From: Lepidodermella squamata
Lineage: Eukaryota > Gastrotricha
Assembly: GCA_047495785.1 (NCBI GenBank)
Contig: JBLDXI010000007.1
Location: 3,286,001-3,350,000 of the forward strand
Direction of reading: 5' to 3'
Length of the DNA: 64,000 nucleotides
Shown here: piece by piece, positions 1 to 10,493 of the stretch
Position numbering within the stretch: the first letter of the stretch is position 1
Layout: every line of letters begins with the position of its first letter
Position numbers and translations under genes: made by a program
Notes under the pieces: model-generated
What the model saw: only the letters and a program-made list of their open reading frames with translations
Database searches by the model: none
Told to the model about the DNA's origin: nothing

Positions 1-903
1 AGCAAGCAAGAACATGAGCTTGCCATTGACACAGTGCGCGAAGTCGGATCCTCGAACTAGGGGGTATTTTCGGGCTCCAATTTTATGGGTCCCCCTGTGG
101 TTTTTGGGTGGGTTTTTTCCTCTTTTGCCTGCCGAACAGGGGGTACGATAACCCTCATTCCCCCGCGTACTTCGCGCCCTGCATTGACCATTGATTAATA
201 ACAGGCCTGGCCTATTGGGAATCCAGCTAAAATGGATTAAAACATTCTTCAACTTCTTTTTGTGAGCCGTTCAGCGGAGTCCAATTGTCCAGCGGACCTC
301 AGTTCAATTGCCCAGAATGATTGGCCAATTATCATATTTCGTTCTTTCGTCTAGACCTTTGAAAAGAAGCGTTGAGCTAGCACATGCATTTATGGTTCTC
401 ACCCTGACATACCCAGTCAATGTTTGACGATACTGAGTGACATCGGTAGCTTCAAGATCCTATCGGAGAACCATTTGAAGGATATAAATTTAGCACTGCC
501 GAAGAGCAGCTAACATTCGAACATGCCAATTTCGAGCACAGGACATTTTTGAGACTCCATAAAATGCACGATCAGATCATGAAAATCTGTGCGTTACCGC
601 TGAAATTCCGTGGTAATCCCGTGAGCCAAATGTCTGCTCTGTCGATAATGACATTGATTATGTCTATTTCATACAGTCTGGTCTTGTTTTGGCCTAGAAA
701 CGGATAGATGAACGGCCTATGAACGACCCAAAAACTAAATTCATTGAAATATGTGACAGTTCACCCAGAAAATTAGTGCGCTCCAGTTTTTAGTGAAAGT
801 GAAGTGAAGTGAGATAAAGGCGCAAATCTTTCATTCAATGAAATAAATTCATGAAAATCAATAAGTAATTGTTAAACAAGCATTAGCATTATTATCTTTG
901 CAA
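1..903. other. Intergenic, no gene seen
   Basis: No open frame, RNA gene or repeat is recognisable here. The right end is the 3' flank of the minus-strand MACPF gene, whose stop lies at 904-906. The purine-rich run near 790-820 (repeated GTGAAGTGAA) is low complexity only. Confidence 0.5.
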
Positions 904-2541
904 TTATCTGAATTTGCCGCAAGAAGCGTAACAAGTCGAGCCATATTTGTCATAGCAAGTGCAGGTGTCAATGGCCGAAACGTAAAACTCCCGCCACTTC
1001 TCCGGCCCACCGCTAATAGGCTGTATGCCACATCCAAGCACGAAATTACCCGGCGAACACTTGACCTGCCACGTGCCCTTGCCGAAAGACTTCTGCACCT
1101 CGTAATTGTAGATATTCGCAGCACACGTCGCGTAACCAGTGCCGCCGTAAGTGTCTCGAAATTGGCAAGCGCTGCCGTCATCAGCCGGATACATCTGCCG
1201 CCATCCGTCGAACTTCGCTCCGTTCGGGAATAAATGGCAGCCGAGGACTTTAGACCCGCTGGGGCACCTGACTGAAAAGTATGACGCGCCTTGCGAGCCG
1301 ATGATTCGCTTACCAGTCGCAGCGTTCGAGCACCAAAGGGCACACTGCATGCCGTGACGATCGTTGCATTCGCAAGTTGCGTCATTCATAGGAATCGTCC
1401 TGCGGTTTGGATCGTTTGAAACGCCGTAGGACATATTCTTCGGTCCACAGAAGAGCAGAGAATAGCCAGGGCGGCAGGAAATAGTCGTAGTAGATTTTAT
1501 TGCTGATATCACTGAACTCATTCGAACTGGCAAGTTGTCAGCCATTGGGTCCTTACATACCGGATTGTATCTGCAATAGTTGAGGTAATAGTCCTCTAAA
1601 TTAGCTCTCTTCTGCGCTAGTTCAGCCGAATTCTCGTCTGGAAGATAGCTGGTCGTAAACAACTCTGACAACTCCCGAAGCACGTATGTTATTGGCATGG
1701 GTGAAACCTCCGACATAGCGGCCCACGTCTCCCATCGGCCGTCAGTCGAGGGCCTGCTGCCCAGGTAGTACTCTGAGTGGGAGGATCGTTTGCTATCAAA
1801 AGTTTGCGCGGCCTGTTTTTCCGTCGCAGTTGCAGTGGAGAGGCTGCCAGTGACGCCGAGAAACGACGACTCCGCCCCTACCTTCACATTGAAACTTTCC
1901 ATCTCCATGATCGCCCAAGCCATGTCGTCGATTTCACTTCGAACTACAGCCTTCGCGCCCATAGTCATGGAGGTTAGATAGTGAGTACCGAAAGTTCGAA
2001 CAAATTGGGAATACTGCGATTGGTCGCGTGCTGTTGGCAGAGATCGAACTGCGGCTGCGAAGTTTTGAGTGACTCGAAAGGGGACGTAGGCATCGATTGC
2101 GACTTTATAAGTCGTGCATTTCGCAACAGTCTCAACGAAAGCAGTTTTGAACTGAGATGTCCTTTCTTCGACGTGCTTGTAAGACGAGCTTGAGCTGAAC
2201 TTCTGGCCCCAGCCACTGCCTGATACGGACACATCTACAGACAGTGAGTTCATGTAGCTCTGAGTGCCATGGACTGTTGAGGCTTCAGCTCTGTAAGAAC
2301 AGGTCAATGCCGACAAGACCTGAGTTCCGTCGGGTACCAGCCATTTTCCGTCGGCTGATTGCTGCCGTCTGTCGTAGGTTAATTCGAAAATCTTTTGCCG
2401 GAAGCCTGGGTCGAGCACATTGCCGTGGGGGTCACCGTATATAACGTCGTACCCAAGTCCCAGGTAGTCAACGTTAGGTAACTTATTTTGAGCCTCGAGC
2501 AAAGTTGGGAGCAAGAGGCAGGTGAATAGTAAGCCAAGCAT
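904..2541 (-). CDS. Secreted MACPF-domain protein with Cys-rich C-terminal modules
   Basis: A single-exon gene of 545 residues. The frame also opens at a TTG one codon upstream, but the ATG at 2541 begins a clear signal peptide (LGLLFTCLLLPTLLEA), so the protein is secreted. Residues about 20-340 form a membrane-attack-complex/perforin domain: the family signature is visible as FGTHYLTSMTMGA, with the usual Gly-Gly reading Gly-Ala. Residues about 345-545 hold three related cysteine-rich units of roughly 60 residues (patterns such as LLFCG, VLGCH, VLGCG, each followed by C-x-C and G-x-x-C-x-x-x-C), resembling V-domain-like modules that follow MACPF in some mollusc egg proteins. MACPF proteins insert into membranes as ring-shaped pores or serve as immune or developmental factors; which applies here cannot be told. 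No intron or break is seen. The 5' flank contains an acceptor-like TTAACCTTGCAG about 27 bases before the ATG, which could be a 5'-UTR splice or trans-splice site. Confidence 0.9.
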   Translation of the reverse strand: MLGLLFTCLLLPTLLEAQNKLPNVDYLGLGYDVIYGDPHGNVLDPGFRQKIFELTYDRRQQSADGKWLVPDGTQVLSALTCSYRAEASTVHGTQSYMNSLSVDVSVSGSGWGQKFSSSSSYKHVEERTSQFKTAFVETVAKCTTYKVAIDAYVPFRVTQNFAAAVRSLPTARDQSQYSQFVRTFGTHYLTSMTMGAKAVVRSEIDDMAWAIMEMESFNVKVGAESSFLGVTGSLSTATATEKQAAQTFDSKRSSHSEYYLGSRPSTDGRWETWAAMSEVSPMPITYVLRELSELFTTSYLPDENSAELAQKRANLEDYYLNYCRYNPVCKDPMADNLPVRMSSVISAIKSTTTISCRPGYSLLFCGPKNMSYGVSNDPNRRTIPMNDATCECNDRHGMQCALWCSNAATGKRIIGSQGASYFSVRCPSGSKVLGCHLFPNGAKFDGWRQMYPADDGSACQFRDTYGGTGYATCAANIYNYEVQKSFGKGTWQVKCSPGNFVLGCGIQPISGGPEKWREFYVSAIDTCTCYDKYGSTCYASCGKFR

Positions 2542-2957
2542 CAATCCTTAGTTTTTGATTTATTAGCTGCAAGGTTAAAGTCTTGAAAGAATCTGGTGTG
2601 AGAAAATGGTGCCAACGGTCGGATAAAATGTAGAGATAACGAGTCCTTAGCCCCTTGCGTTCCATTTTTATCGTGGGAATAAGCTGGGCGAAACACGATA
2701 AAAATGTGAACCTCGTTTAGAATAACTGATCTGATAGTTGAACCAACTTGTACTCACAGGTCACAGGTCCATGAACTGGTTCGAGGAAGATGGAGCGAAG
2801 TTATTTCTCCCAATAGATGTTCCTGTGCCGCAGCCTCTGCTTTTATTCTTTATAACTCTGGCTAACCTCACAAAATAATCAATCATATTTCGATCGATTT
2901 ATTGCTACGGAAAAATTTACATGAATCATGGGCTAATACTTTTCATCACCAGCTTGC
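2542..2957. other. Short intergenic spacer
   Basis: About 415 bases between two minus-strand genes. It should hold the promoter or 5' UTR of the MACPF gene and the 3' UTR of the Cys-rich gene. I see no conserved motif or additional coding frame. Confidence 0.4.
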
Positions 2958-3866
2958 CTAAAGTTTTCCGCTCGGGTTCCTTGCTTTGAATCGAGCATCC
3001 CAAGCCATTTTGTCGCGATCCCTCTCAGCTGATAAACTCCCAGAGAGAGCGTTGAACAACGGCCCGCCTATTCCGAAACCGACACAGCAATAGACCAGAA
3101 TCCATCCATTATCGGGTCCTAAGAAGCTTTTCTCCGTCGAAAGGTTGAGGATCTTACCTAAGACAATCAGTAAGCTACAGGCGAAAAAGCCGAGGGACAT
3201 GCAGCCTGCAAATATATTGAACAAATTCTTGAGGAAACTCCGAAATCGCCGGTAGCAGAAGCGAGAACTACGTCTGGTGCAATCATCGGCGAAATCGCAG
3301 ACGCAATGCCGTGACAACGGTGTGTCACATCGATAGCAGACATCACAGCATTGATTCATCAAACAGCCAGGGTATTCGCAACATCGGCAGTGGGCGAAAC
3401 ACCGTCGACAGCCAGGGTTAGTACATCTCCAGGTCTTTTGATCGGCCTCAACGGGGCTGTCACTCGGAAAGGCCGTGCAGGCGAAACAGTTGAAAATCTG
3501 CCATTTGAGATCGTCGTCGATGCATCCGCAGGTTAAGCAGCGAAGACACTTCAAGCAAACACAACATCGCCAGTCTCGCTGCTCTTGCGACCAAGGCGTT
3601 GTGTCTTGGATGTCTTTACAGCGTTCGCATGTTAGAGATTTCCATCGCTTCTCTCTAGCGCAACAAGCGGTGCAGCAGAAAAAGATTCGAAGAGATTCGC
3701 GGAGAACAATGGCCGCACTTTCGCCTACAGATGTTGGCTTCTGAAGCCCTAATTTGCTCAGCACAGTCTGGACGCTATCCAAAATATTTTCCGGTAGTTT
3801 CAACATGTTTTTATTACAGTAAAATCGGGCTTTAATGACGAAATGACGCGCGCGAAAAATTAGCAT
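2958..3866 (-). CDS. Cysteine-rich protein with two C-terminal membrane helices, unknown family
   Basis: I do not recognise this family. The frame encodes up to 302 residues with 35 cysteines. They are concentrated at residues about 64-208 in short-spaced clusters (FCCTACC, CERC, RCCVCLKCLRCLTCGC, CFAC, CRRC, HCRCC, QCCDVCYRC, HCVC), the style of zinc-binding RING, PHD or B-box folds. After this come two hydrophobic segments, at about 215-245 (GCMSLGFFACSLLIVLG) and 255-280 (WILVYCCVGFGIGG), then a basic tail. A membrane-anchored zinc-binding or scaffold protein is a reasonable reading. The start is uncertain: the first ATG (3866) gives a basic leader with no signal peptide, and the internal methionine at residue 21 (MLKLPENILD) may be the true start. 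It lies only 24 bases beyond the stop of the next gene, both on the minus strand, so the two may share a promoter or pre-mRNA. Confidence 0.75.
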   Translation of the reverse strand: MLIFRARHFVIKARFYCNKNMLKLPENILDSVQTVLSKLGLQKPTSVGESAAIVLRESLRIFFCCTACCAREKRWKSLTCERCKDIQDTTPWSQEQRDWRCCVCLKCLRCLTCGCIDDDLKWQIFNCFACTAFPSDSPVEADQKTWRCTNPGCRRCFAHCRCCEYPGCLMNQCCDVCYRCDTPLSRHCVCDFADDCTRRSSRFCYRRFRSFLKNLFNIFAGCMSLGFFACSLLIVLGKILNLSTEKSFLGPDNGWILVYCCVGFGIGGPLFNALSGSLSAERDRDKMAWDARFKARNPSGKL

Positions 3867-3890
3867 GATTTCAGGGTTGTTTACGAAAGA

Positions 3891-6224
3891 CTATCGCATA
3901 TGAGATGCGAAATGCGGCATTCCGGCACGATGGCCGTCGTGCGTTGCAGATGGCCTATTTTGCGATGTAAAACCAGTATGTAAATGCTTAAGGAAAAAAG
4001 TGATCGTCCAGAGGAAAACAGACAGTAACCAGGCCATAATTGAAAGAGCCATCATTCTGCCTATCGGATGGCTTTCCAATACGAAATAAAGAAGAAGCGT
4101 ACCGTAGTAAATTGTTGTCAGAAAAACTGCTCCTAGTCTGATTGCGAAAAGTCTCTCGGCTTCAATATCTTTAATTTTCAGTCGCCTCAAATCATAAGAT
4201 AGCCACGAAGCGATGAGAAGACCTAAGCCAATGATTGCTATTAAAACTCCGAACCAGACCTCGGAATTGTCAGAATCAAACGCTTGAATTCGCCACGTGG
4301 TAAGCGTATCTGTTTCCGGATCATATGAATCGTGTAGTATCATCTTACTGTCAATCAATTTAGCGTTGTCTGCTGCAAACCATGTAACTAGATATGCCAC
4401 CGTGATTATCAAGCTACATGCTACGCAGCGATTTGTTTTATCACTATGCTGAGGCACAGACCCTGAACCGCTATTAGTTCTCAGTTGGCTACTAGTGTGA
4501 CAAAATCCTTCAGCAGCCCGAACGTTTTGTCTATGTTTCTGTTTGTAAGTAAGCAGCTGGCACAATATTGATGATACGCAAGCAACTAATGCTATAGAGG
4601 GAACTGTGATTTGAGAAATGAACAAGCTGAGAGATGATAGGAAAGTGCCAGGCACCGCCAAGAGAATGGCTGCGGAATTTAGTAGCATGCTGGAGATTAT
4701 TATGACCAGATTCGAGATTGAAATATCTCGCCTCCTCAATGAAAGAAACACAATTTGGGACACGGCTGTTGCGCTACAGATCGCTAGCATGCACCAGAAA
4801 AATTCATTTGATACTGACAATGTAGTAATGACCTCCTTCATCCTATCTCTTGGAGGCGAACTATCGCTGCTCGTCCAGTATGGGAGGAAAAGTGTTTTTA
4901 AGTTCGAGTAACTTGAAAGATTCATCGGTGAAGCCAGAGGGTCATTTCGTCGTATTGTATTCAAAACTCGCGGCCCAAATTGTTCCGTCCATTGAAAAGC
5001 CACGTAAATATCGTCATCTGGTTCTCCTCTTCCAGAGTACTGGAACTCGCCAATGCGGAGCCCGGCGTATCTAACGCTGAACATGGATTCGTTTGCCAGT
5101 TGCATAATCTCGCTCTGCTGAGCTCCGAAATCAGCAATCGACTTATTCATGAGCATTAACTTATTTTCCGTGTTGTTGAGAGCTACAAGAGCGGCTAGAG
5201 TTGCGTCATGGCAAAGGTTCCTGTTTAGGTAATCCGCGGGCATAACATCTCTAGACCCTCCCATGGCGACCCATTTATCACGAAAGATCAATTCGAACTC
5301 TGAGATATTGTAGCCAAGCGTTGTTTTCAGGCCGGGCATCAGAACGTTCTCCGTGGCCCAACCGACCCAAAAAGTCAGTTTATACTGCTCTAAGACCATT
5401 TTCTTGGTGCAGGTTTGACTTATTCTGTCAGGCATATTAGCAGGCTCGAAAAACAGCCCTGATACAGTAACGAAGGCGTATTTCGGTCCTCTCATTCCCA
5501 AGAGGTATGTTCGGCACATGAAGTTCATGAGATGGACTGCCATCGAAGTGAACAAGTTTACCACCCGTATGTCTTCCCTGATAAGACCTTGTATTGTCAG
5601 ATCGTCAATGTCGGAGACCAGATCAAAATAAGGTATCTCGAAATTATTACCATTTGCCTGAATCAGAATTTGAGATGCGGTCATATAGTCGGCAGGATTT
5701 TGAGTTGTCGTTAGTATTCCAAATCTATTCCATCCACCAACATCACGAGTGAATATCAATTGGGAATAGAGCAGCAAATCCTGACCAGCTCGAGCTCTGT
5801 ATAGGTTCTTGTATATTTTCCTTTGATTAGTCATTGCAGGGTGGTTGCAGCCGGTTGCTGATTGAACTAGGTTTAAATGGGACACAACAGGAGCTGCGGC
5901 CTTGCATCCACCAGAGAAAGTTGGACCGACGAAAATTGGGGAAAACACGCCATTTCTTTCCTTGAATTGAAGAAACCTTCGCGTAGTCATCGAAGCACCA
6001 GGTCCTTCGTCTTCAAATACCGGAGTCAAATGATACCCAGGCAATAGGTCCTTCTTCGCGTTGGCTGCTTCAATAGCAATTTGAGAAGCGATTATGCATG
6101 CCTCGGCTTTTCTTGGTTCATCACCCGTGATTGGGTACACGAAGAGTATTTGTAAGTCTTTGACCATCTTCGCGGTGATGCTGAAGTGTAATAGACATTG
6201 GATAATAAGCTTGAACAAATGCAT
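3891..6224 (-). CDS. Class C (GABA-B-like) G-protein-coupled receptor
   Basis: A single-exon, 777-residue receptor. Residues 1-19 look like a signal peptide. Residues about 22-445 form a periplasmic-binding-protein-like Venus-flytrap ligand domain: LQILFVYPITGD at the start, IASQIAIEAAN as the first helix, and FVGPTFSGGCKAAAPV as the typical loop. The junction SSPPRDR matches the PPKDR/PPADQ linker that precedes helix 1 in GABA-B subunits. Seven hydrophobic segments follow, with a long polar loop after helix 3 (QNVRAAEGFCHTSSQ). The short tail lacks a coiled coil. Unlike metabotropic glutamate receptors there is no cysteine-rich domain between the lobes and the membrane, which fits the GABA-B branch. 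The ligand cannot be told. A diverged relative lies at 41.5 kb on the other strand and has one intron where this gene has none. Confidence 0.9.
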   Translation of the reverse strand: MHLFKLIIQCLLHFSITAKMVKDLQILFVYPITGDEPRKAEACIIASQIAIEAANAKKDLLPGYHLTPVFEDEGPGASMTTRRFLQFKERNGVFSPIFVGPTFSGGCKAAAPVVSHLNLVQSATGCNHPAMTNQRKIYKNLYRARAGQDLLLYSQLIFTRDVGGWNRFGILTTTQNPADYMTASQILIQANGNNFEIPYFDLVSDIDDLTIQGLIREDIRVVNLFTSMAVHLMNFMCRTYLLGMRGPKYAFVTVSGLFFEPANMPDRISQTCTKKMVLEQYKLTFWVGWATENVLMPGLKTTLGYNISEFELIFRDKWVAMGGSRDVMPADYLNRNLCHDATLAALVALNNTENKLMLMNKSIADFGAQQSEIMQLANESMFSVRYAGLRIGEFQYSGRGEPDDDIYVAFQWTEQFGPRVLNTIRRNDPLASPMNLSSYSNLKTLFLPYWTSSDSSPPRDRMKEVITTLSVSNEFFWCMLAICSATAVSQIVFLSLRRRDISISNLVIIISSMLLNSAAILLAVPGTFLSSLSLFISQITVPSIALVACVSSILCQLLTYKQKHRQNVRAAEGFCHTSSQLRTNSGSGSVPQHSDKTNRCVACSLIITVAYLVTWFAADNAKLIDSKMILHDSYDPETDTLTTWRIQAFDSDNSEVWFGVLIAIIGLGLLIASWLSYDLRRLKIKDIEAERLFAIRLGAVFLTTIYYGTLLLYFVLESHPIGRMMALSIMAWLLSVFLWTITFFLKHLHTGFTSQNRPSATHDGHRAGMPHFASHMR

Positions 6225-7168
6225 CGTAATTTAACGTGCAACAATAATGTTGAATAAAAGTAAAGGCATTGATCGCTGATATGGCTGTATCGTATGTGAT
6301 AGCTATAGTTTGAAACGGTCCGGTCATTGATTTCTTTTACTATTTTGACGTTGCTTGTTTCTTTAGTTGAATCGTCAAGATTTTCGTGATTAATTAGCTA
6401 CCGAGAAGATTAAGACCACGGAGGTAAAATCCCACTTAGCTTGCTACTAAAGTATATCTGTTAGTAAATGTCGCAGGTTATCAATAAATCATACATCAAT
6501 CACCAATGAGCGTCTTCGAATCCCAGTTTCTGAATAAATCAGTTTTTTGACTAAAATTTGTATGAAATTGAGCATCTTTGACTTATTGGTCTACAGTTTA
6601 AAGAGACTGTCGCCCCAGTTAAAGTGGCTATAGCTGTATACTGCTTAGGAATGACCTGGTGGGAAATCATAAGAAATTAATGCGTTGGCCCTTCTAATTA
6701 AATTTTTTCAGCCAGATTTAGCGCATCCTGATTCCGCCTTATGGAGGCGTCGTCGACTGGGACAGCCGACCCGCGCGTAATCAATAAATGAATAACAGTT
6801 TGTGACTAACATGTAATATTTAGGCAGCGCTAAAAACCGCAAAAAAAAGATGCGCATTGTTATTAAATGAAACGCACGCGCCCGCTGACCATTATATGAT
6901 TAGCTTTTTTCGCCGCCTCATCTTATAGCCACGACGCGTATTATTCTAATTCAAAATTTGACACTGTTGCCTATTCTACTGCAGAACGAGAGAAAATATT
7001 TTTAATCACGCACAATTTCAATCCCAAGGCGCGACAAAATGTAACATGTGCGAAAAACAGTCAGTTTGCCTATATGGCCTGATTTCAGCTTTCAGCTATT
7101 TCATCAGCCGCATATTTTTGAATCGAAGCCAAAGGAGATGCTTTTCTGGGGTGCCATGTTAACCTAAA
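6225..7168. other. Divergent intergenic region
   Basis: About 940 bases between the start of the minus-strand GABA-B-like receptor and the start of the plus-strand channel, so it must hold both promoters. AT-rich, without a recognisable repeat or coding frame; short ATG-initiated frames near 6.3 kb are not supported. Confidence 0.5.
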
Positions 7169-10100
7169 ATGCTGACAAGCGTTTTCATTGCCTCATTCTT
7201 CCTATCTACTACTAGGGCTGCAGGCCTTGCTCAAGGCGGGGCGAAACCTCCGTCCGCTACAGGTAGGCGTTATGCTTCATCGGTAGCGAATTATTCAAAT
7301 TATGCTGTCTTAATCTTAGCACCTTCCAAGTCGATGCATACGATGGTGACGAACCGCCCCTCTGAACACGTTGATGAAGATGGTCAGCCGAAGGGCGGCA
7401 TGACGGGATCTGTCCCAGGTCAGTCTCTGAACGAGCTTCTTGGCGCTATTTTCGGTAATTACCACAAGGAATTAGTGCCGAAGCGGTAAGTATCGAAGTT
7501 AACATTTTTTGTTATGTTTGATTCAAAACCAATATTTAGCCCAACTACAGTGAAAATGGATTTACTTTTGCTCAAAGTGAAATCAACCGTTGAGAAGGAA
7601 GGCATTTTCGAATCTGTTGTAGCCTTATTCATCGTAAGTCTATAATTTATCCTCAGTCTGATAGCCTAAAAGTTTAAATTGGCTTTAGGAATGGCAGGAT
7701 GATCGGTTAGTCTGGAATCCTCGAGACTACGATAACGTCAGCATTTTGGCGTTTGATTCCGACAAAGTCTGGCTTCCGGATATCGCGGTATAGCATTCCC
7801 CAAAAATTGTTTTACGCAATTGAAATCAGTTCTTTCTTTAGATGACAAATTCAGCTGATCACTTGTACTCGATAAGCAAAGACACGCGCTTTGTGGTGCG
7901 AGTTTCTCATGACGGCCTCATGAAATTTGTTCCAACCGGAACAGCCCGCACCTGGTGCGACTTGAAGCTTTTAACCTTTCCTTTCGACATTCAAACTTGC
8001 TCACTCGAGTTCGAATCGTGGTCACTAGACTCTTCCACTATGACTTTCAACAAATCTTCAGATGCTCTTGTTGATGATGCATTTGCCAGGTAATTGGAAT
8101 TACCATGACCTTTTTTTATCTAATCAAGCAATTCGTCATGATTCTAGTCCTCAGTGGTCGCTATGCAAGCGGCAAGCTATTGTTTACGATCATTTTTACA
8201 ATTTTACTGGGGAAACATTCACTCGTGTTCGATTCGACTTCATCGTTCGACGAAAATCAACTTTTTATATCATAAACCTCATTTTTCCAGTAAGTTATCC
8301 ATAGTCTCATGACACCTACTTCATAATCGTTATCGTAATTCACAACAGTGTGCGACATTATCGCTAATTCAGGTAGGTTCGATGTTTTGAATGAGTATTC
8401 CAATTCAAATAGAGTTTATCGTCCAGCTTCTCGTATTCATTATTCCAAGTACAGACTCTACATCAGACCGCGTTGGCTTTGGAACAACTAACCTCTTGAC
8501 TCTGGTAGTTTTTCAGGTGGGTTCTGGTTCATTTATCTTATTCATCATGAATCATATTTGTTCCTAATTTTCAGACTATTGTAACAGAGGAAATGGTATG
8601 TACTTTTAGTGTGAAATTGACATATATTTTTGTTAAATATCTTTTTTGACAGCCGAAATCAAGTGATGCAGTGACTGCCCTTTCAAAATACATTATTGCA
8701 CTTGTAAGACTCATCTTCAAATCGCAACCCGTTTTATTTTATCTGCCTTTTTTCAGATTATAATTTCTGCGGTCGGAATTTTCGAGTCTGTAATTGCTGA
8801 GCGAATGCTCCGAACTACGTCATCGCCACCGCCTGTTTGGGCTTCGCGTATCATGCAGATTTTCCCGATGTTATGGTCGTCTCAACTACCAACCGGGATA
8901 ACTCAAATGATTTTAGATGGCGACCACGAAATCGATGAAACATTCGGCGCGAAAAAGGACCAAGAAAGTGAATCCTCATCGAGCGATGGCGACGATGTGG
9001 AACGCAGTCGCTCAGGTTCGAAACCAGCCGCGATTGAATCCAGCTCTGATAGGCCTAAGCGCCGGTTGGTCGTTAAAATCGACGAAAGTGGCCTATCAAC
9101 AAAGGCTGAGAAAATTGATTCCGTACAAAATGCAGAACTCCAGCCGCCTGGAAGTCCCAATAACTTAATCGATAGACCTAAAACTCTGAAATTGGCATCC
9201 GAGGTGGATGCGAAGAACGACCTGTATAGCAACGTTCGGCTACCAGCGGACCCGCTCAAAAAACAACCTGTGACTAGGGTGGTTAGCGATTCGGAGAAAT
9301 CGCAAGCTCAGTCGTCGCCTCAAACTACAACTACTACGAGTGTTAATGATGAAGACGAACAGGGACAATCCAAAATCAAGAGGGTAAGGTCTGAAATCGA
9401 ACTTCTTCCATAATTCTTCTAAAATTGCTTTTCAGGAAAAATCGTTCATTTTCACTTCACTGGCGCACCGCATCGATCGTTCAATCAATGCCCTCCGTGC
9501 GGAAGATTCTCTCCCTGACTACCCCGACTACCTCAAACTGCCTGCCTCAATCCGCCGCCACCGTTACAGCGTTCACGGCCGGCGAAATGTCAATAATCCT
9601 GCAAATTTAGCTCAAGCTCCGCCCCCTCTTCCGCACAAACCGAACTATGTGCCAGCGATTGACAACGCTACTTACTACTACCTCAAAGTGAATGGAGCGA
9701 GAACACTGCCACGCCTACCTCCGCCACCGCCACCCCGCTATGACTCGGCCAAGCTAATGCATAACAATTCTATTCAGTATTATGACGATTCAATCGATCA
9801 ACAGCTCTTATCGCAGGTAGTCAGACAGAAATCTAAAAATAGAAAATTACGAAACTAAGTTATCTTGAATTTTTAGGCCTATGCCCCTTCGAGCAGCCAA
9901 GCGCCAAATTTACTCGCCGAGATGTTTGCCAGCCCATCGTGCTCATCACTTCACAACGAAGTTAGCAACAGCGTTGTGACCGATAACACTGCCAATTTTA
10001 CTATGAATTGCGACTACTTCAATATTGACCAATTGCAAGGCGAAAACAATGCGAAAGGCCATATTCTTTCAAGTACGGCTGTTGCTGTGAACGAAACGAT

Positions 10101-10377
10101 CATCGAGGACAGCAAGGCTATCTCTAAAGCGAATGAAATCAGGCTAGCTAGATCTGACAGCGAAGATTCAGACTCCGAGGATGATGCTAGCGAAGCTCTA
10201 AGGCGTAGCGATCAGCTGATGCGCATCAAAAACGGCCGTCAATGGGGCATTCTCGTCACTCGGATTGATTCCTTTACCTTCACAACTTGCATCGTCCTTG
10301 CTATCGGCATACCTCTCGGACTATTTGTTCCGCTCATCCTAAGCGAGGACAAATGTCCAGTCATGTCTGAGTACTAG
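7169..10377 (+). CDS. Cys-loop ligand-gated ion channel subunit, 12 exons, long M3-M4 loop
   Basis: Exons 7169-7485, 7540-7633, 7689-7787, 7842-8089, 8148-8289, 8349-8372, 8415-8516, 8575-8595, 8653-8703, 8757-9383, 9436-9816 and 9877-10377 join in frame to 868 residues. A signal peptide (MLTSVFIASFFLSTTRA) is followed by a divergent N-terminus. The ligand-binding domain has the family landmarks EWQDDRLVWNP, VWLPDI and the 13-residue Cys-loop CDLKLLTFPFDIQTC. M1 to M3 are cut into very short exons (24, 21 and 51 bases). The pore helix reads DRVGFGTTNLLTLVVFQ with an acidic residue at -1', no Pro-Ala anion-filter signature and 9' Leu, so a cation channel is predicted. The roughly 400-residue M3-M4 loop is acidic, serine-rich and contains a polyproline run (LPPPPPPR). 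M4 is near the C-terminus. It converges with gene A, with 116 bases between the two stops. The acceptor at 8413-8414 uses the second AG of an AGAG pair. Confidence 0.9.
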
Positions 10378-10385
10378 ACAAATAG

Positions 10386-10391
10386 TTTATT
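10386..10391 (-). terminator. Poly(A) signal of gene A
   Basis: TTTATT on the plus strand reads AATAAA on the minus strand, 103 bases beyond the stop of gene A. Cleavage 10-30 bases further on would put the end of this mRNA inside the last exon of the convergent plus-strand channel. Confidence 0.5.
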
Positions 10392-10412
10392 TACTTTGAC
10401 GGTTTCGATTCA

Positions 10413-10418
10413 AATAAA
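10413..10418 (+). terminator. Poly(A) signal of the plus-strand channel
   Basis: AATAAA, 36 bases after the stop at 10377. It lies beyond the oppositely oriented signal of gene A, so the two transcripts should overlap at their 3' ends. Confidence 0.55.
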
Positions 10419-10493
10419 TTGTGTTTTTTGTTACTTGTTACTGTTATTTGGAACGCCGCAATAGGGTCGAGACTTTATGAGCTCGTTATCCCA

